From assembly GCF_043945595.1 (NCBI RefSeq), contig NZ_JBIFNP010000001.1, forward strand, positions 4,278,001 through 4,342,000: a DNA stretch of 64,000 nt, written 5' to 3'. Numbering within the stretch: position 1 is the first letter of the stretch; each line of letters starts with the position of its first letter. The position numbers and the translations under genes were made by a program. Below are positions 1-8,380 of this stretch, piece by piece. Source of the stretch: Paenibacillus_S sp043945595. Lineage in GTDB: Bacteria > Bacillota > Bacilli > Paenibacillales > NBRC-103111. The notes below the pieces were generated by a model. The model was given only the letters and a program-made list of their open reading frames with translations. It was not told where the DNA came from and did no database searches.

Positions 1-771
1 ACGCTCCAGCGCATAATCGGCGAATTTCTCCGCCACATCGTAGTTGCTTTCGCTGCGGTAACGCTCGGCATACATTTTCTGCTCGACCAGTCTGCCCTGA
101 GCCGGCTTCCGCTCTTTGCCGTATTTCCCGGTCAGCAGGCCGCCTCCGAGCGGACTGTAGGTAATGACGCCGACCTGCTCCGATTCGGCCAGCGGCAAAA
201 TCTCCACCTCAGCCTGCCGCTTCACCAGATTGTACATCGGTTGAATGCATTCGAACCGTGCCCAGCGGTTTCTCTCGGAAATACCGAGCGCTTTGGCGAT
301 CTGCCAAGCAGCCCAGTTGCTCACGGCCGGATACAAAATTTTGCCCTGCTGCTGAAGATCGTCCAGCGCCCGCAGCGTCTCCTCCATCGGCGTCAGCGGA
401 TCGAAATGATGGACGAAGTAGACGTCCAGCCGGTCCGTTCCGAGCCGCCGCAAGCTATCCTCTACCGACAAAAGAATATGACGGCGCGACAGCCCTCTTG
501 CATTTCTGTCCTCTCCGGTAGGAAAACATACCTTCGACGTCAAAACAATATCGTTGCGGCAGTTTGCGTCGCGGATGCAGCGGCCGAGAATTTCCTCCGA
601 CCTTCCCTGCGTATAAACATTGGCCGTATCAAAAAAATTAACGCCTGCCTCCCGGCAGCGGTTAAACATCGCCCGCGACTCGGCTTCGTCCGCATTGCCG
701 CCGAACGACATCGTCCCGAAGCACAGGCTCGAAACCTGCACTCCCGTCTTCCCTAAAGTTCTATACTGCAT
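1..771 (-). CDS. aldo/keto reductase, C-terminus off window
   Basis: The reading frame starts at an ATG preceded by GGAGGTACGT and runs through the left edge, giving 257 residues of a family that is usually about 310-340 long. The AKR catalytic tetrad is visible: Asp and Tyr in FFDTANVYTQGRSEE, Lys in VLTSK, and His in VYFVHHFDP. The family carries out NAD(P)H-dependent reduction of aldehydes or ketones in the cytoplasm. The N-terminus MQYRTLGKTGVQVSSLCFGTM is typical of the YghZ/Tas-like branch. The substrate cannot be told from the sequence. It lies just downstream of a VOC gene on the same strand. Confidence 0.9.
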   Translation of the reverse strand, partial: MQYRTLGKTGVQVSSLCFGTMSFGGNADEAESRAMFNRCREAGVNFFDTANVYTQGRSEEILGRCIRDANCRNDIVLTSKVCFPTGEDRNARGLSRRHILLSVEDSLRRLGTDRLDVYFVHHFDPLTPMEETLRALDDLQQQGKILYPAVSNWAAWQIAKALGISERNRWARFECIQPMYNLVKRQAEVEILPLAESEQVGVITYSPLGGGLLTGKYGKERKPAQGRLVEQKMYAERYRSESNYDVAEKFADYALER

Positions 772-810
772 ACGTACCTCCCGAAATGATAATGTAGGAT
801 AGTTCTTCTA

Positions 811-1218
811 TTAGCAGGTCAGCTGCGGCGATCCGGGCGAAAGCTGCATAAATTCAATCCGGTTCCCGTCCGGATCCTTGGCCCAGCATTGATAGTTCGT
901 ATCTTTCCCCTGCTTGGGCTCTACATCCAGGGTCACACCGTTGGCCTTGAGATGATTGGCGATCTGATGAATATCTTCCACTTCCAGGCACAGGTGATTA
1001 AAGCCGATCGGCTTTATAACCGGCTCCGGTTTGTTAACTCCGCCGTAAAACAGCTCTATAAATTGTCCCTCGCAAACTTTAATATATTGAATCCACGGCT
1101 TGTCTTCGTTATCGTGCAGTTCAAACGCTTTCTGAAATCCCAGAATGTCGCAGTAAAAATGAAGAGATTGCTCCATATCCTGCACCGTCAAAGCAATATG
1201 CCCTATACGCTTGATCAT
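811..1218 (-). CDS. VOC family protein (glyoxalase-like)
   Basis: This 135-residue protein has the paired beta-alpha-beta-beta-beta layout of the vicinal oxygen chelate fold. Likely metal ligands are His in GHIAL near residue 7, Glu in FIELF, His in FNHLCLEV and Glu near the end in NRIEFMQ. Such proteins include lactoylglutathione lyases, dioxygenases and resistance proteins, so only the family can be named. It is a single domain of usual length. A perfect 22-bp palindrome lies about 100 bp upstream of its start and may be its operator. The aldo/keto reductase gene follows 39 bp downstream and may be cotranscribed. Confidence 0.85.
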   Translation of the reverse strand: MIKRIGHIALTVQDMEQSLHFYCDILGFQKAFELHDNEDKPWIQYIKVCEGQFIELFYGGVNKPEPVIKPIGFNHLCLEVEDIHQIANHLKANGVTLDVEPKQGKDTNYQCWAKDPDGNRIEFMQLSPGSPQLTC

Positions 1219-1319
1219 TTGGAACGCCCGCCTCCTCCTTGGTATGAGCGAAATGCCTACGCTCTTCTACCATCATATAGAATTTCATATGAAAATATAA
1301 GGGCTGAAGACGATTTCAT

Positions 1320-1341
1320 TTAGTTACCTTAAGGTAACTAA
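1320..1341. promoter_or_regulatory. 22-bp perfect palindrome, likely operator
   Basis: The left arm TTAGTTACCTT is followed immediately by its exact reverse complement, with no spacer. It lies between the start of the VOC gene and the terminator of the next gene upstream, about 100 bp from the VOC start codon. A perfect contiguous palindrome of this length in an intergenic region is typical of a dimeric repressor site. No regulator gene lies next to it, so the protein that binds is unknown. Confidence 0.55.
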
Positions 1342-1354
1342 GCCGCTTAAACGG

Positions 1355-1381
1355 CAACAAAACAACCCCACAAAGTGGGGC
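1355..1381 (-). terminator. rho-independent terminator
   Basis: On the minus strand a 6-bp stem CCCCAC/GTGGGG with a three-base loop is followed by TTGTTTTGTT. It sits downstream of the basic-tailed small protein gene. Confidence 0.7.
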
Positions 1382-1494
1382 TTATGCTTCGAAGCGGACT
1401 CAGGTACTTTGCGGGGACCCCGTCATGTCAAAAAAAGCGCTGCGCGCATCGGCACGCCAGCCCTTTTTCGATGGGCCCCGCAAGCCCCGCTTAT

Positions 1495-1992
1495 TCATCG
1501 TTTCTTCCTGCGGCGTTTGATCTGCCGCCTGCCGCCTGGTTTCAAACTGGCTGTCACCGCTTTGGAGGAAGCGAACGAGCCGATCATTTTGAACATCGGT
1601 CCCATCTGCTGGAACAGCTTGAATACTTGATTCGCTTTCGTCATCATCGAAATGATACCGTCAACCCCTCCAAACAAGGACAGGAAGGATCCGGCCCCCT
1701 GCGCCGGAGCGGCAGCGGCTCTATCGGCGTCTAAGGCTGCACCTTCGGCGGTGTCCGTACTGCCTCCGCCGTTTTGAGTGAGCGACGGCTCGACATAGCT
1801 TTCGTAATCCGCAGGCCCCGAATAACCGCGGACGGGCCTTTTCCGTTTCGAGTAGGAAGGTTTCCCCGCCTTAACGCTACCTGCTCTGGAAGGATTGGTC
1901 TTCAACGTATTCGTCCTGGATGGGGCTGCTTTGGATACGGTCGGTTTACCCACATTTTTTTTCATACGAATCCCTTTCCTTTGCTTAATCAT
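1495..1992 (-). CDS. unidentified basic protein with hydrophobic QMGPMFKMIGSF segment
   Basis: No family is securely recognised. The protein has a Lys/Ser/Pro-rich N-terminal part, a middle with Gly/Ala-rich low complexity, then a hydrophobic segment containing KLFQQMGPMFKMIGSF and a strongly basic tail ending RRQIKRRRKKR. Similar layouts occur in the small YqfQ/VrrA-type spore-associated proteins of Bacilli, but this is only a resemblance. The ATG at 1992 has AAAGGA six bases upstream. An internal ATG at 1965 with AGGAAAGGG is equally good, and a longer frame reaches 2058. A terminator follows the stop. Confidence 0.55.
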   Translation of the reverse strand: MIKQRKGIRMKKNVGKPTVSKAAPSRTNTLKTNPSRAGSVKAGKPSYSKRKRPVRGYSGPADYESYVEPSLTQNGGGSTDTAEGAALDADRAAAAPAQGAGSFLSLFGGVDGIISMMTKANQVFKLFQQMGPMFKMIGSFASSKAVTASLKPGGRRQIKRRRKKR

Positions 1993-2184
1993 GTTGTTCC
2001 TTTCACGACAAAGCCAAGCGTCTTGCTTTACTGTATGTGGCGGCAGCGGAAAGGGCATGGGTAGGTGCTCCGTCGGCTTGTAAATGTGTTATTGTCCAAC
2101 GGCAGCTCATTCCTCATCCTGCTTAAGTTGCATTGAGATAAGGGCTGCTAAAATAATGGAGTAAACCCATACGTTAGCGGGTGG

Positions 2185-2312
2185 AGAGGGAATGAGTATG
2201 GGGTTCCAGCCGTTGTTGAAGCCGTGTTCCTTTGGATGAGATAAGGCGGGGGGAACACGGCTTCAAAGACGGCACGTAAACTTTTCACCCCATACCCATA
2301 CCCATTCCCTCT
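2185..2312. repeat. structured intergenic repeat element, copy 1
   Basis: The element folds into two nested stems. The inner arm at 2209-2230 reads GCCGT, then TGT, then TGAAGCCGTGTTCC. Its partner at 2252-2273 is the exact complement interrupted by AAG. The outer arm (AGAGGGAATG and TATGGGG, 2185-2203) pairs with CCCCATA and CATTCCCTCT (2288-2312). Between the two stems are unpaired TTCCA on the 5' side and CGTAAACTT on the 3' side. A second copy at 27805 keeps the same internal sequence while both stems vary with pairing preserved. No gene overlaps it. It may be a small RNA or a mobile palindromic element. Confidence 0.75.
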
Positions 2313-2483
2313 TGCGGGCTGCTGCTGGTGCTATCCCGCCGCTCTACCTTCTATCTCGAACACCCTGTTTTGTGCTCAGACAGCTCCACTTGTCAGCTCA
2401 CAAGCATAGAAGAAAGGCGGACCGGGCTCCCTCATCTCAAAGCTGCCGGGCTTATCGCAGCGCAAGGCAGCCAAAGGCAGCAA

Positions 2484-2527
2484 AAAGAACCGGCCGGGAA
2501 ATTTCTTTCCCGCCAATCCTTTTTTTG
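2484..2527. terminator. bidirectional terminator-like hairpin
   Basis: GGCCGGGAAA at 2492-2501 pairs with TTTCCCGCC at 2506-2514 with one bulged C. On the minus strand it is followed by GGTTCTTTTTG, suiting the small membrane protein gene that ends at 2556. A T run also follows on the plus strand. Apart from this hairpin I see nothing recognisable between the structured repeat and position 2555. Confidence 0.5.
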
Positions 2528-2555
2528 GCTCCGGTCCATACCGGTGAAGCAGCTG

Positions 2556-2738
2556 CTAGCCTTGACTCGGCAGCGTGATCCAGCCTTGATAGATAGAATA
2601 GTAGAATAAGAAGCTCGCGATAAATCCGAGAATCAGGAACAGAAATCCCAGCTTCAGCTTCCGTTGGAAGAACAGCACCAGCGCCCCGCTAAAAAATGAC
2701 CCCATAATCAGAATAAACAAAATGAACAGAATGATCAT
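2556..2738 (-). CDS. small two-helix membrane protein
   Basis: The 60-residue product consists almost entirely of two hydrophobic helices, about residues 1-24 (MIILFILFILIMGSFFSGALVLFF) and 31-49, joined by the basic loop QRKLKLG. It is therefore predicted to span the cytoplasmic membrane twice. AAAGGAGATTCT upstream gives a good ribosome binding site. A hairpin terminator follows. I do not recognise a family, and no function is suggested by the neighbours. Confidence 0.6.
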   Translation of the reverse strand: MIILFILFILIMGSFFSGALVLFFQRKLKLGFLFLILGFIASFLFYYSIYQGWITLPSQG

Positions 2739-2828
2739 GCAAGCAGAATCTCCTTTATCCTCTCAAGTTCAGATAGATTCTACTTTATCATTTTTATATA
2801 GGAAATGCACTAAACCGTTTCCGCCCTG

Positions 2829-4145
2829 TCACTTTCCTCCGCCCAGCTTGGCTTCAATCTGCTTGCCCATCGTTTCGATCGTTTTGTAGGCGTCGTCAAG
2901 CGACTTTTTCCCGAACCAGACCGCTTCCATTTCCGTCTGATACGTCTGTACCCACTCCGACCAGCCGGTTGGAGCCGGGTAGAAGGGCAGCGCCTTCTCT
3001 ATAACCGTATCCAGCAGCTTTCTGCTGATCAGATCGGTCGGCTGCAGCGTCGGCTCAAGCTCCTTATAAATTTCATTGTTGATCGGAATGCCCCTGGAGG
3101 TGCCCAGCGTTTTGCCGGCCTCCTTATCGGTAATGAACCAGCGGATAAATTCCTTCGCTTCCTTCTTGTATTTCGACGTCGAGCTGACACTCAGAAATAG
3201 TGTCGACTGCGCCCAGCCGCCGCCTGCAGGCCCCACGGGCATCGTCGTAAGGCCGACCTTGCCCGGCATCAGCTGCTCCATAACCGCTACGGAAGCGACG
3301 GTGACGCCCTTGGTCATGACCGTGCCGGAAGCCATCGAGTCGCCTTTCGGATCGTTGTCCACGAACGCCTTGGTGACGTCCGGCGGCGGAACGGTGCCGT
3401 CCTTGCGGAACTGGGCGAACAGATTTTGATACTCATACCAGAGGTCTTTGTCCAGATTGAACTTTTTGCCGTCGACCATGATCGGGCCCTTCCCCTTGGC
3501 GGTCTGGTAATACTGGTAATTATCCCACACATTGGAGCCGTCGCCGATCGGATATTTACCCTTCGGCAGCTTGCTTCTTCCTTCCTTGGCGAAGGCGATA
3601 AAATCGTCCCAGGTCCAGTTTTTGGCGGGAAGCTTCACGCCTGCGGCCTCCAGCTCCGTCTTGTTGAAGGCCATCCCCTGACCGTTATGCCCGAGCGGAA
3701 TGCCGTATAGTTTTCCGTTGATTTTGGAGTTTTCGATAATTTTCGGATCGACAATGCCCTTCAAATCAATATCGGACAAATCCTCCAGCGTGCCCCTGCT
3801 TGCATAGTCCTGGATGTAGGCTCCGTCCATCTGCAGCACATCCGTCATGGACTTGGAAGCAGCGAGCGTTGTCAGCTTGCTCCAATAGCCGTCCCAGGCC
3901 AAATATTCCGGCGTAAACTTGATCTTCGGGTTCTGCTTGGTGTACAGATCCAAGGCAGCGAGCGTCGCTTTATGCCGCGAATCGGGCCCCCACCACATAA
4001 TTTTCAGGTTGGCGCTCCCGTCGCCTCCCTTGCCTTCCTCCGGCTTGCCCGATGCTCCCTGACTTCCCCCGCTGCAAGCGGTCAGCGACAATACGGCAGC
4101 CAAACCAAGCGATATGCCTTTGCCCCAATGGAGATAACGCTTCAT
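2829..4145 (-). CDS. sugar ABC transporter substrate-binding lipoprotein
   Basis: A family-1 extracellular binding protein of about 438 residues. The N-terminus has a basic start, a hydrophobic core and a lipobox ending LTAC, so the Cys should be lipid-anchored outside the membrane. Features of the fold include IMWWGPDSRH, a central GIPLGHNGQGMAFNK segment and the C-terminal domain-crossing helices. The ATG at 4145 has AAGGGGG eight bases upstream. An in-frame ATG at 4166 has no good site. It follows the two permease genes on the same strand, so it delivers an oligosaccharide or sugar to them. The substrate is unknown. Confidence 0.92.
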   Translation of the reverse strand: MKRYLHWGKGISLGLAAVLSLTACSGGSQGASGKPEEGKGGDGSANLKIMWWGPDSRHKATLAALDLYTKQNPKIKFTPEYLAWDGYWSKLTTLAASKSMTDVLQMDGAYIQDYASRGTLEDLSDIDLKGIVDPKIIENSKINGKLYGIPLGHNGQGMAFNKTELEAAGVKLPAKNWTWDDFIAFAKEGRSKLPKGKYPIGDGSNVWDNYQYYQTAKGKGPIMVDGKKFNLDKDLWYEYQNLFAQFRKDGTVPPPDVTKAFVDNDPKGDSMASGTVMTKGVTVASVAVMEQLMPGKVGLTTMPVGPAGGGWAQSTLFLSVSSTSKYKKEAKEFIRWFITDKEAGKTLGTSRGIPINNEIYKELEPTLQPTDLISRKLLDTVIEKALPFYPAPTGWSEWVQTYQTEMEAVWFGKKSLDDAYKTIETMGKQIEAKLGGGK

Positions 4146-4182
4146 CCTTCCATCCCCCTTCATCATTTGAATTTCTGCAGGC

Positions 4183-5022
4183 TCAGCCCTTCAAGCCGGT
4201 GGTCGTAATGCCTTCGACAAAATGCTTTTGTGCAAGAAAAAAGACAATAACCGAAGGGACAATCGAGAGCAGCGACATGGCCAGCAGCTGTCCCCATTGG
4301 ATCTCGAACTGATCGACGAACATGCGCAGCGCGAGGCCGACGGTATATTTTTCAACGGAGCTTAAATAAAGCACCTGTCCGAAGAAATCGTCCCAGCTCC
4401 AAATGAACGTAAAGATCGCTACCGTTACCAGGGAGGGCTTCAGCAGAGGAAAGATGATCCGGGTGAAAATACCGTAGACGGAGGCGCCGTCGATTTTGGC
4501 CGCTTCGTCCAGTTCCCTGGGAATGCCCCGGATAAATTGCACCAGCAGAAATACGAAGAATGCGCCGCCGCCGAAAAAGTGAGGTAAGATCAGCGGAAGA
4601 TAGCTGTCAACCCAGCCGAAATGGTTGTACATAATATATTGCGGAATGACCGTCACCTGTCCCGGAAGCATCAGAGTCAGCAACAGAATCGAGAACCAGA
4701 ACCCCCGCAGCTTGAACTGCAGCCGGGCGAAGCCGTAGGCGACGACAGCGCTTGTGAGCACCGCGCCGATCACATTCCAGCATTCCATCATCAAGGTGTT
4801 GCCGAAGAAGTGGGCGAAAGAGAATTCAGGCGAGAAGTGCCAGCCTTTGCTGTAGTTTTCCCACATCGGCACGGCTGGCCAGATTGTCGGCAGCGCCATC
4901 TCCTCGGTTTTCTTAAGCGAGGCGCCCAGCCACCAAATGACCGGGTACAGCATAAGCAGCGAGATTGCCATCAGCAGCAGATGATTCGCGAGCTTCGAGC
5001 TTTTCAGACGGGAAGCGGTCAT
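4183..5022 (-). CDS. carbohydrate ABC transporter permease (MalG/AraQ type)
   Basis: This 279-residue inner-membrane protein has about six predicted transmembrane segments and the cytoplasmic EAA loop, seen as ELDEAAKIDGASVYGIFTRIIFPLLKP, which docks the ATPase. The C-terminus KHFVEGITTTGLKG is typical of MalG-type permeases. Its start overlaps the stop of the upstream permease by four bases (ATGA), so the two are translationally coupled. No ATPase gene lies in the cluster. Family-1 sugar importers of Firmicutes often share a distant MsmX-type ATPase. Confidence 0.93.
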   Translation of the reverse strand: MTASRLKSSKLANHLLLMAISLLMLYPVIWWLGASLKKTEEMALPTIWPAVPMWENYSKGWHFSPEFSFAHFFGNTLMMECWNVIGAVLTSAVVAYGFARLQFKLRGFWFSILLLTLMLPGQVTVIPQYIMYNHFGWVDSYLPLILPHFFGGGAFFVFLLVQFIRGIPRELDEAAKIDGASVYGIFTRIIFPLLKPSLVTVAIFTFIWSWDDFFGQVLYLSSVEKYTVGLALRMFVDQFEIQWGQLLAMSLLSIVPSVIVFFLAQKHFVEGITTTGLKG

Positions 5023-5993
5023 TTCGCTTTGCCTCCTTCCGACTCATAGAATACCCAGTAACGCGAAACGAGGAAGTTGATTCCGGTCAGCACAGCGATG
5101 ATAAGCAGCAGAATCCAGGCGAGCGCCGAGGCATATCCCATCTGGTAATGCTTGAATGCCTTTTCAAACAGAAACAGCGCATACATGTAAGTGGAATTCA
5201 CCGGCCCCCCCTTGGTGATGATGAAGGCGGAGGTAAACATCTGGAAGGCGCCGATGACCCCGAGCACGAGGTTGAAGAACATCACCGGAGACAGCATGGG
5301 CAGCGTAATATGGAAAAATTGCCTCGTCTTCCCTGCGCCGTCAACGGAGGAGGAATCGTACAATTCGGACGGAATCTGCTTTAACCCGGCGAGGAAAATA
5401 ACCATAGTCGAACCGAACTGCCAGGTGCTGAGCAGAATCAGCGTCCCGAGCGAGGTGTTCGGGTTGGAGATCCAGCCGACTCCCTGAATCCCGAACCAGC
5501 CCAGCACATGATTCACATAGCCGTCCAGGCTGAACATATTGCGCCACAGCACGGAAACCGCGATGCTTCCCCCGATCAGAGACGGAAAATAAATAGCTGT
5601 CCGGTACAAATGCATCGCCTTTAAATTTTTATTCAACAGCATGGCTACCATCAGGGAGAAGAACAGCTTCAAAGGAACGGCGATAAGCACGAAAGCGAAG
5701 GTCACGACAAGCGAGGTGCGGAAAAGCTGGTCATTCAAAAAAATGTTGGCGTAATTCTGGGGCCCTACCCATACCGGGTCGTTCAAGAGCGAATATTCCG
5801 TAAACGATAAATAAAAGGACTGCGCGATCGGCCAAACCGTCAGAAGCAGAAAACCGATCAGCCAAGGTGAAATAAAAATATAACCTGCAGCATTCGTTTC
5901 ACTGCGGTTTTTGCTCCACAGCCTTGAGAGCCTGCCTGCGGCGGTTTTCGGCCGGGACTTGGCGTCGTCTTGCAGCGCGGACACGTTAGACAT
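5019..5993 (-). CDS. carbohydrate ABC transporter permease (MalF/AraP type)
   Basis: A 324-residue permease with a cytoplasmic N-terminal tail of about 45 residues, six predicted membrane helices and an EAA loop near residue 220 (SELYDSSSVDGAGKTRQFFHITLPMLSP). The motif starts SELYDSSSVDGAG instead of the common ELxEAAxxDGA, a mild variation. It is the first gene of the three-gene transporter operon. A cre-like site lies 50 bp upstream of the start, which suggests carbon catabolite control by CcpA. Confidence 0.92.
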   Translation of the reverse strand: MSNVSALQDDAKSRPKTAAGRLSRLWSKNRSETNAAGYIFISPWLIGFLLLTVWPIAQSFYLSFTEYSLLNDPVWVGPQNYANIFLNDQLFRTSLVVTFAFVLIAVPLKLFFSLMVAMLLNKNLKAMHLYRTAIYFPSLIGGSIAVSVLWRNMFSLDGYVNHVLGWFGIQGVGWISNPNTSLGTLILLSTWQFGSTMVIFLAGLKQIPSELYDSSSVDGAGKTRQFFHITLPMLSPVMFFNLVLGVIGAFQMFTSAFIITKGGPVNSTYMYALFLFEKAFKHYQMGYASALAWILLLIIAVLTGINFLVSRYWVFYESEGGKAK

Positions 5994-6042
5994 CCATCAA
6001 CCTCCTCCTGGTACAATGAACAGCTTGTGGTTATAAAATTAA

Positions 6043-6056
6043 CAAAAGCGCTTTCA
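6043..6056 (-). promoter_or_regulatory. cre-like catabolite control site
   Basis: On the minus strand the site reads TGAAAGCGCTTTTG, matching the CcpA consensus TGWAANCGNTNWCA in its core and left half. It lies 50 bp before the first permease gene of the sugar transporter operon. That position fits repression of the operon when a preferred sugar is present. Confidence 0.55.
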
Positions 6057-6206
6057 AAAGGACAGGTGACGAATTTACGAATTTGTTTGATTTTTTTAGT
6101 GGGAAAATAGAGCCCCGCCGTGGAACAAAAAAAGCGCTCAGGCTGGGGACCTGTACGCTTGTTTGTTCTCCCTTGGGCAGGCTTTGTAAGCTTCCTGCAA
6201 TACACC

Positions 6207-7376
6207 CTATACCCCTGTGGATTCCCGGTATTCGCTGGGGGAGAGCCCTACCTTCTTTTTGAAAATTTGGCTGAAATACCTCGAATCCTTATAGCCTACC
6301 TTTTCAGCCACCTCGTAATTTTTCAAATGCGTGCTTTTCAGCATCTCCTTTGCCTTATTGATCCGAATTTCGGTCAATTGATCGATAAACGTTTTGCCGG
6401 TATTCGTTTTAAACAGGGAGCTCAAATACGTCGGCGTCATATACACCTTTTGAGCGACGCTGTACAAGGTAGCATGCTGGCACTCCTGCTCCATATATTG
6501 AATCGTTTTTTTGATAATGCTGCGGGTACACTCCCTGTCGCTCTGCAGCATGCCTTCTTTTAAAGCGGTCAGGTGGCCGGCGACAAACGCTTTGACCTCC
6601 TGGATGGATTTCTTCTCCATGACCGTCAGCATATCGCACCTGTTGCAAGCGCTTACGTTTTCGCGTTCGGCTGCCAGCCTTTTTTCCAAACCGATCAACA
6701 GTCTGATGGTCAGCTCGTAGATGGATTTGGGCGCCACCGGCCCGTGCTGAAGAATAGCCGCAAAATAGGCGTCCACCGCAGCGGTTATTTGCTCCGGAGT
6801 TCCCGCATATTTTAATCTCTCGAACAAATCCTGCTCCGCTTCGGCGGGATAGATGCTGATGCTGTGATAATTCGCAAGCTCGCTGTAATAGACGATCTCG
6901 CCGGCGCCTTTATAAAAATTATCCTTCAAAGCCAGCTGCGCCTGCCGATAGGAATGATGAATGTCCGCGAGCTGACCGCACGGCTTGCCGACGCCGATAT
7001 TGACCGCTACCGCATACTGCTGGCTTAACCGCCGTCCGAGGGCCTCCATCCCCTCCTTGGCCACCCAGGAGAACAGCACGCAGAGCCGGCCGTCCCCATC
7101 CATAAAAATAGCGCTGCCGTTCGTTTCACCCCGCTGCACATCGTCGCGCAGCCTCTCCATATACATGCGTTTCTCGTTCTCCTCCGCAAAGTCCAGGACA
7201 GGCTCCATTAAGGCCAGGGCGGGAAAGGTGAAATACGGATTAAGATGCAGGGAGGACAGCGCCTCCTGCAAGCGATGCTTGTAGGGCGATTCCTTGATGA
7301 CCAGTCCGGTTAAAAAACGATCCCTCATGAGCTTCAGCATTTCTTCATCGTCAAAAAAACGTTTCTGATTCTGCAT
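6207..7376 (-). CDS. AraC-family regulator with YesN-like middle domain
   Basis: The 389-residue protein ends in a two-helix-turn-helix AraC DNA-binding domain (about residues 285-385, including YSVAQKVYMTPTYLSSLFKTNTGKTF and VAEKVGYKDSRYFSQIFKKKVGLSPSEYR). The middle part contains LADIHHSYRQAQLALKDNFYKGAGEIVYYSEL, a pattern common in YesN-type response regulators of Paenibacillus. There is no receiver domain with a phosphorylatable Asp at the N-terminus, so it is not a normal two-component regulator. It lies immediately upstream of, and on the same strand as, the sugar transporter operon and probably controls it. Confidence 0.85.
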   Translation of the reverse strand: MQNQKRFFDDEEMLKLMRDRFLTGLVIKESPYKHRLQEALSSLHLNPYFTFPALALMEPVLDFAEENEKRMYMERLRDDVQRGETNGSAIFMDGDGRLCVLFSWVAKEGMEALGRRLSQQYAVAVNIGVGKPCGQLADIHHSYRQAQLALKDNFYKGAGEIVYYSELANYHSISIYPAEAEQDLFERLKYAGTPEQITAAVDAYFAAILQHGPVAPKSIYELTIRLLIGLEKRLAAERENVSACNRCDMLTVMEKKSIQEVKAFVAGHLTALKEGMLQSDRECTRSIIKKTIQYMEQECQHATLYSVAQKVYMTPTYLSSLFKTNTGKTFIDQLTEIRINKAKEMLKSTHLKNYEVAEKVGYKDSRYFSQIFKKKVGLSPSEYRESTGV

Positions 7377-7444
7377 GCTCCATATCCCCTTTGGAAAAGG
7401 TTAACGTTTTGAGATCTCGGGCGTTAGCATTCCTCAGTTTATCG

Positions 7445-7456
7445 ATTATCGATAAT
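7445..7456. promoter_or_regulatory. 12-bp palindrome ATTATCGATAAT, copy 1
   Basis: A perfect 12-bp palindrome lies 69 bp upstream of the AraC regulator gene. An identical copy is at 7551 and a one-mismatch copy stands in front of the GntR gene. The shared sequence suggests GntR-controlled operators linking the two regulator genes. Confidence 0.5.
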
Positions 7457-7462
7457 TGAATA

Positions 7463-7536
7463 TAAAAAAAGAGCTGATGAACCTGCGGCATCCAAAGCGT
7501 TAGCTTGTGTTATGGGCTCCACATGATCATCAACTC
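7463..7536 (-). terminator. possible terminator with long loop
   Basis: On the minus strand GAGTTGATGA (7536-7527) can pair with TCATCAGCTC (7480-7471), followed at once by TTTTTTT. The 46-base interval between the arms is long for a simple terminator and contains only weak inner pairings. It lies downstream of the GntR gene. Confidence 0.35.
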
Positions 7537-7550
7537 TGCGTAGAAGTATA

Positions 7551-7562
7551 ATTATCGATAAT
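7551..7562. promoter_or_regulatory. 12-bp palindrome ATTATCGATAAT, copy 2
   Basis: Identical to the copy at 7445, 106 bp away. It is downstream of the GntR gene and upstream of the AraC gene, so it would act on the AraC gene or on looping between sites. Confidence 0.5.
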
Positions 7563-7660
7563 CGTTATTGTATTCCTATTGCTATTATAAACATCCGACT
7601 GCCGTTTGGATACGGGAAATTTGCACGGATTATGTCGAATCTTTATTTTTTCAATACGCT

Positions 7661-8311
7661 TTATTCGCTTGTATACAGCTTGTAAAAATCAAGTCCCCGT
7701 ACGAGCTTATACTCCGTGACGTCCACGTCCCCGGATTTGATCAAATCCAATATTTCCGTGTGCGAATCGGGAATGCTGTAGCCTGGGTGGTCCTTGTTGG
7801 TCACCGAAATAAACCGCATAATTTTCGTCCGGATCCGGTTCCATATGTCAACAAATAAAGCATTGCCGCTGCGCTCGTAGAAAAAACCGTGAAAATTCAT
7901 ATCGAGCTCGACCAGCCGGTAAGGATCGTTGTCATCCACCGCTTGCTTCATCTGAACCACAATATTCTCCAGATAACCGATATCCTCGCGGGTCAGCACC
8001 TTCATCGTTTCCCGCAGCGCATGCCCCTCAATAAGCTGGCGCAGCTCGTAAATGTCGCGGATTTCCTTGGGCGTAATCTCGGATACGACAGACCCTTTGT
8101 TCTGTTTGCCGATAATCAGCCCTTCCTGCTTCAAACGCTCCAGCGCTTCGCGCACGGGAGCTTGACTGACTTCGAACTGCTTGGCGATTTCCAGCACGAT
8201 CAGCCGGTGTCCGGGCGGTAGCTCTCCCTTCAATATCTGTCTCTTTAATGCCACGTACACATGCTCGCTTAGAGAAGTAGGGAGTTGTCGCGTATTTGCT
8301 GTATCCATCAA
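7661..8311 (-). CDS. GntR-family regulator with FCD ligand domain
   Basis: A 216-residue FadR-subfamily regulator. Residues 10-75 form the winged helix (HVYVALKRQILKGELPPGHRLI, FEVSQAPVREALERLKQEGLI). The rest is the all-helical FCD domain, with ELRQLIEGHALRETMK, a metal-ligand type Asp/His pattern in LDMNFHGFFYERSGN, and DSHTEILDLIKSGD. FCD regulators sense organic acids or sugar acids. The target is probably itself and the neighbouring AraC/transport genes, because three copies of one palindrome surround it. No enzyme gene lies next to it, so the ligand is unknown. Confidence 0.88.
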   Translation of the reverse strand: MMDTANTRQLPTSLSEHVYVALKRQILKGELPPGHRLIVLEIAKQFEVSQAPVREALERLKQEGLIIGKQNKGSVVSEITPKEIRDIYELRQLIEGHALRETMKVLTREDIGYLENIVVQMKQAVDDNDPYRLVELDMNFHGFFYERSGNALFVDIWNRIRTKIMRFISVTNKDHPGYSIPDSHTEILDLIKSGDVDVTEYKLVRGLDFYKLYTSE

Positions 8312-8349
8312 TGGATTGAATGCCTCCGATCGGAGTAGGGTGTAGAGCC

Positions 8350-8380
8350 GATAAGATTACCGATTAACGATAATCTTATC
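8350..8380. promoter_or_regulatory. inverted repeat operator upstream of gntR
   Basis: GATAAGATTA at 8350-8359 and TAATCTTATC at 8371-8380 are exact complements. ATTAACGATAAT at 8363-8374, one base off the 12-mer at 7445 and 7551, lies within the repeat. It is about 40-70 bp upstream of the gntR start codon, a position that fits autoregulation. Confidence 0.55.

Noticed and set aside
7471..7536. CTGATGA within a stem, resembling the hammerhead ribozyme core
   Set aside because: The required GAAA and the third helix are absent. The minus-strand stem followed by seven Ts is better read as a possible terminator.
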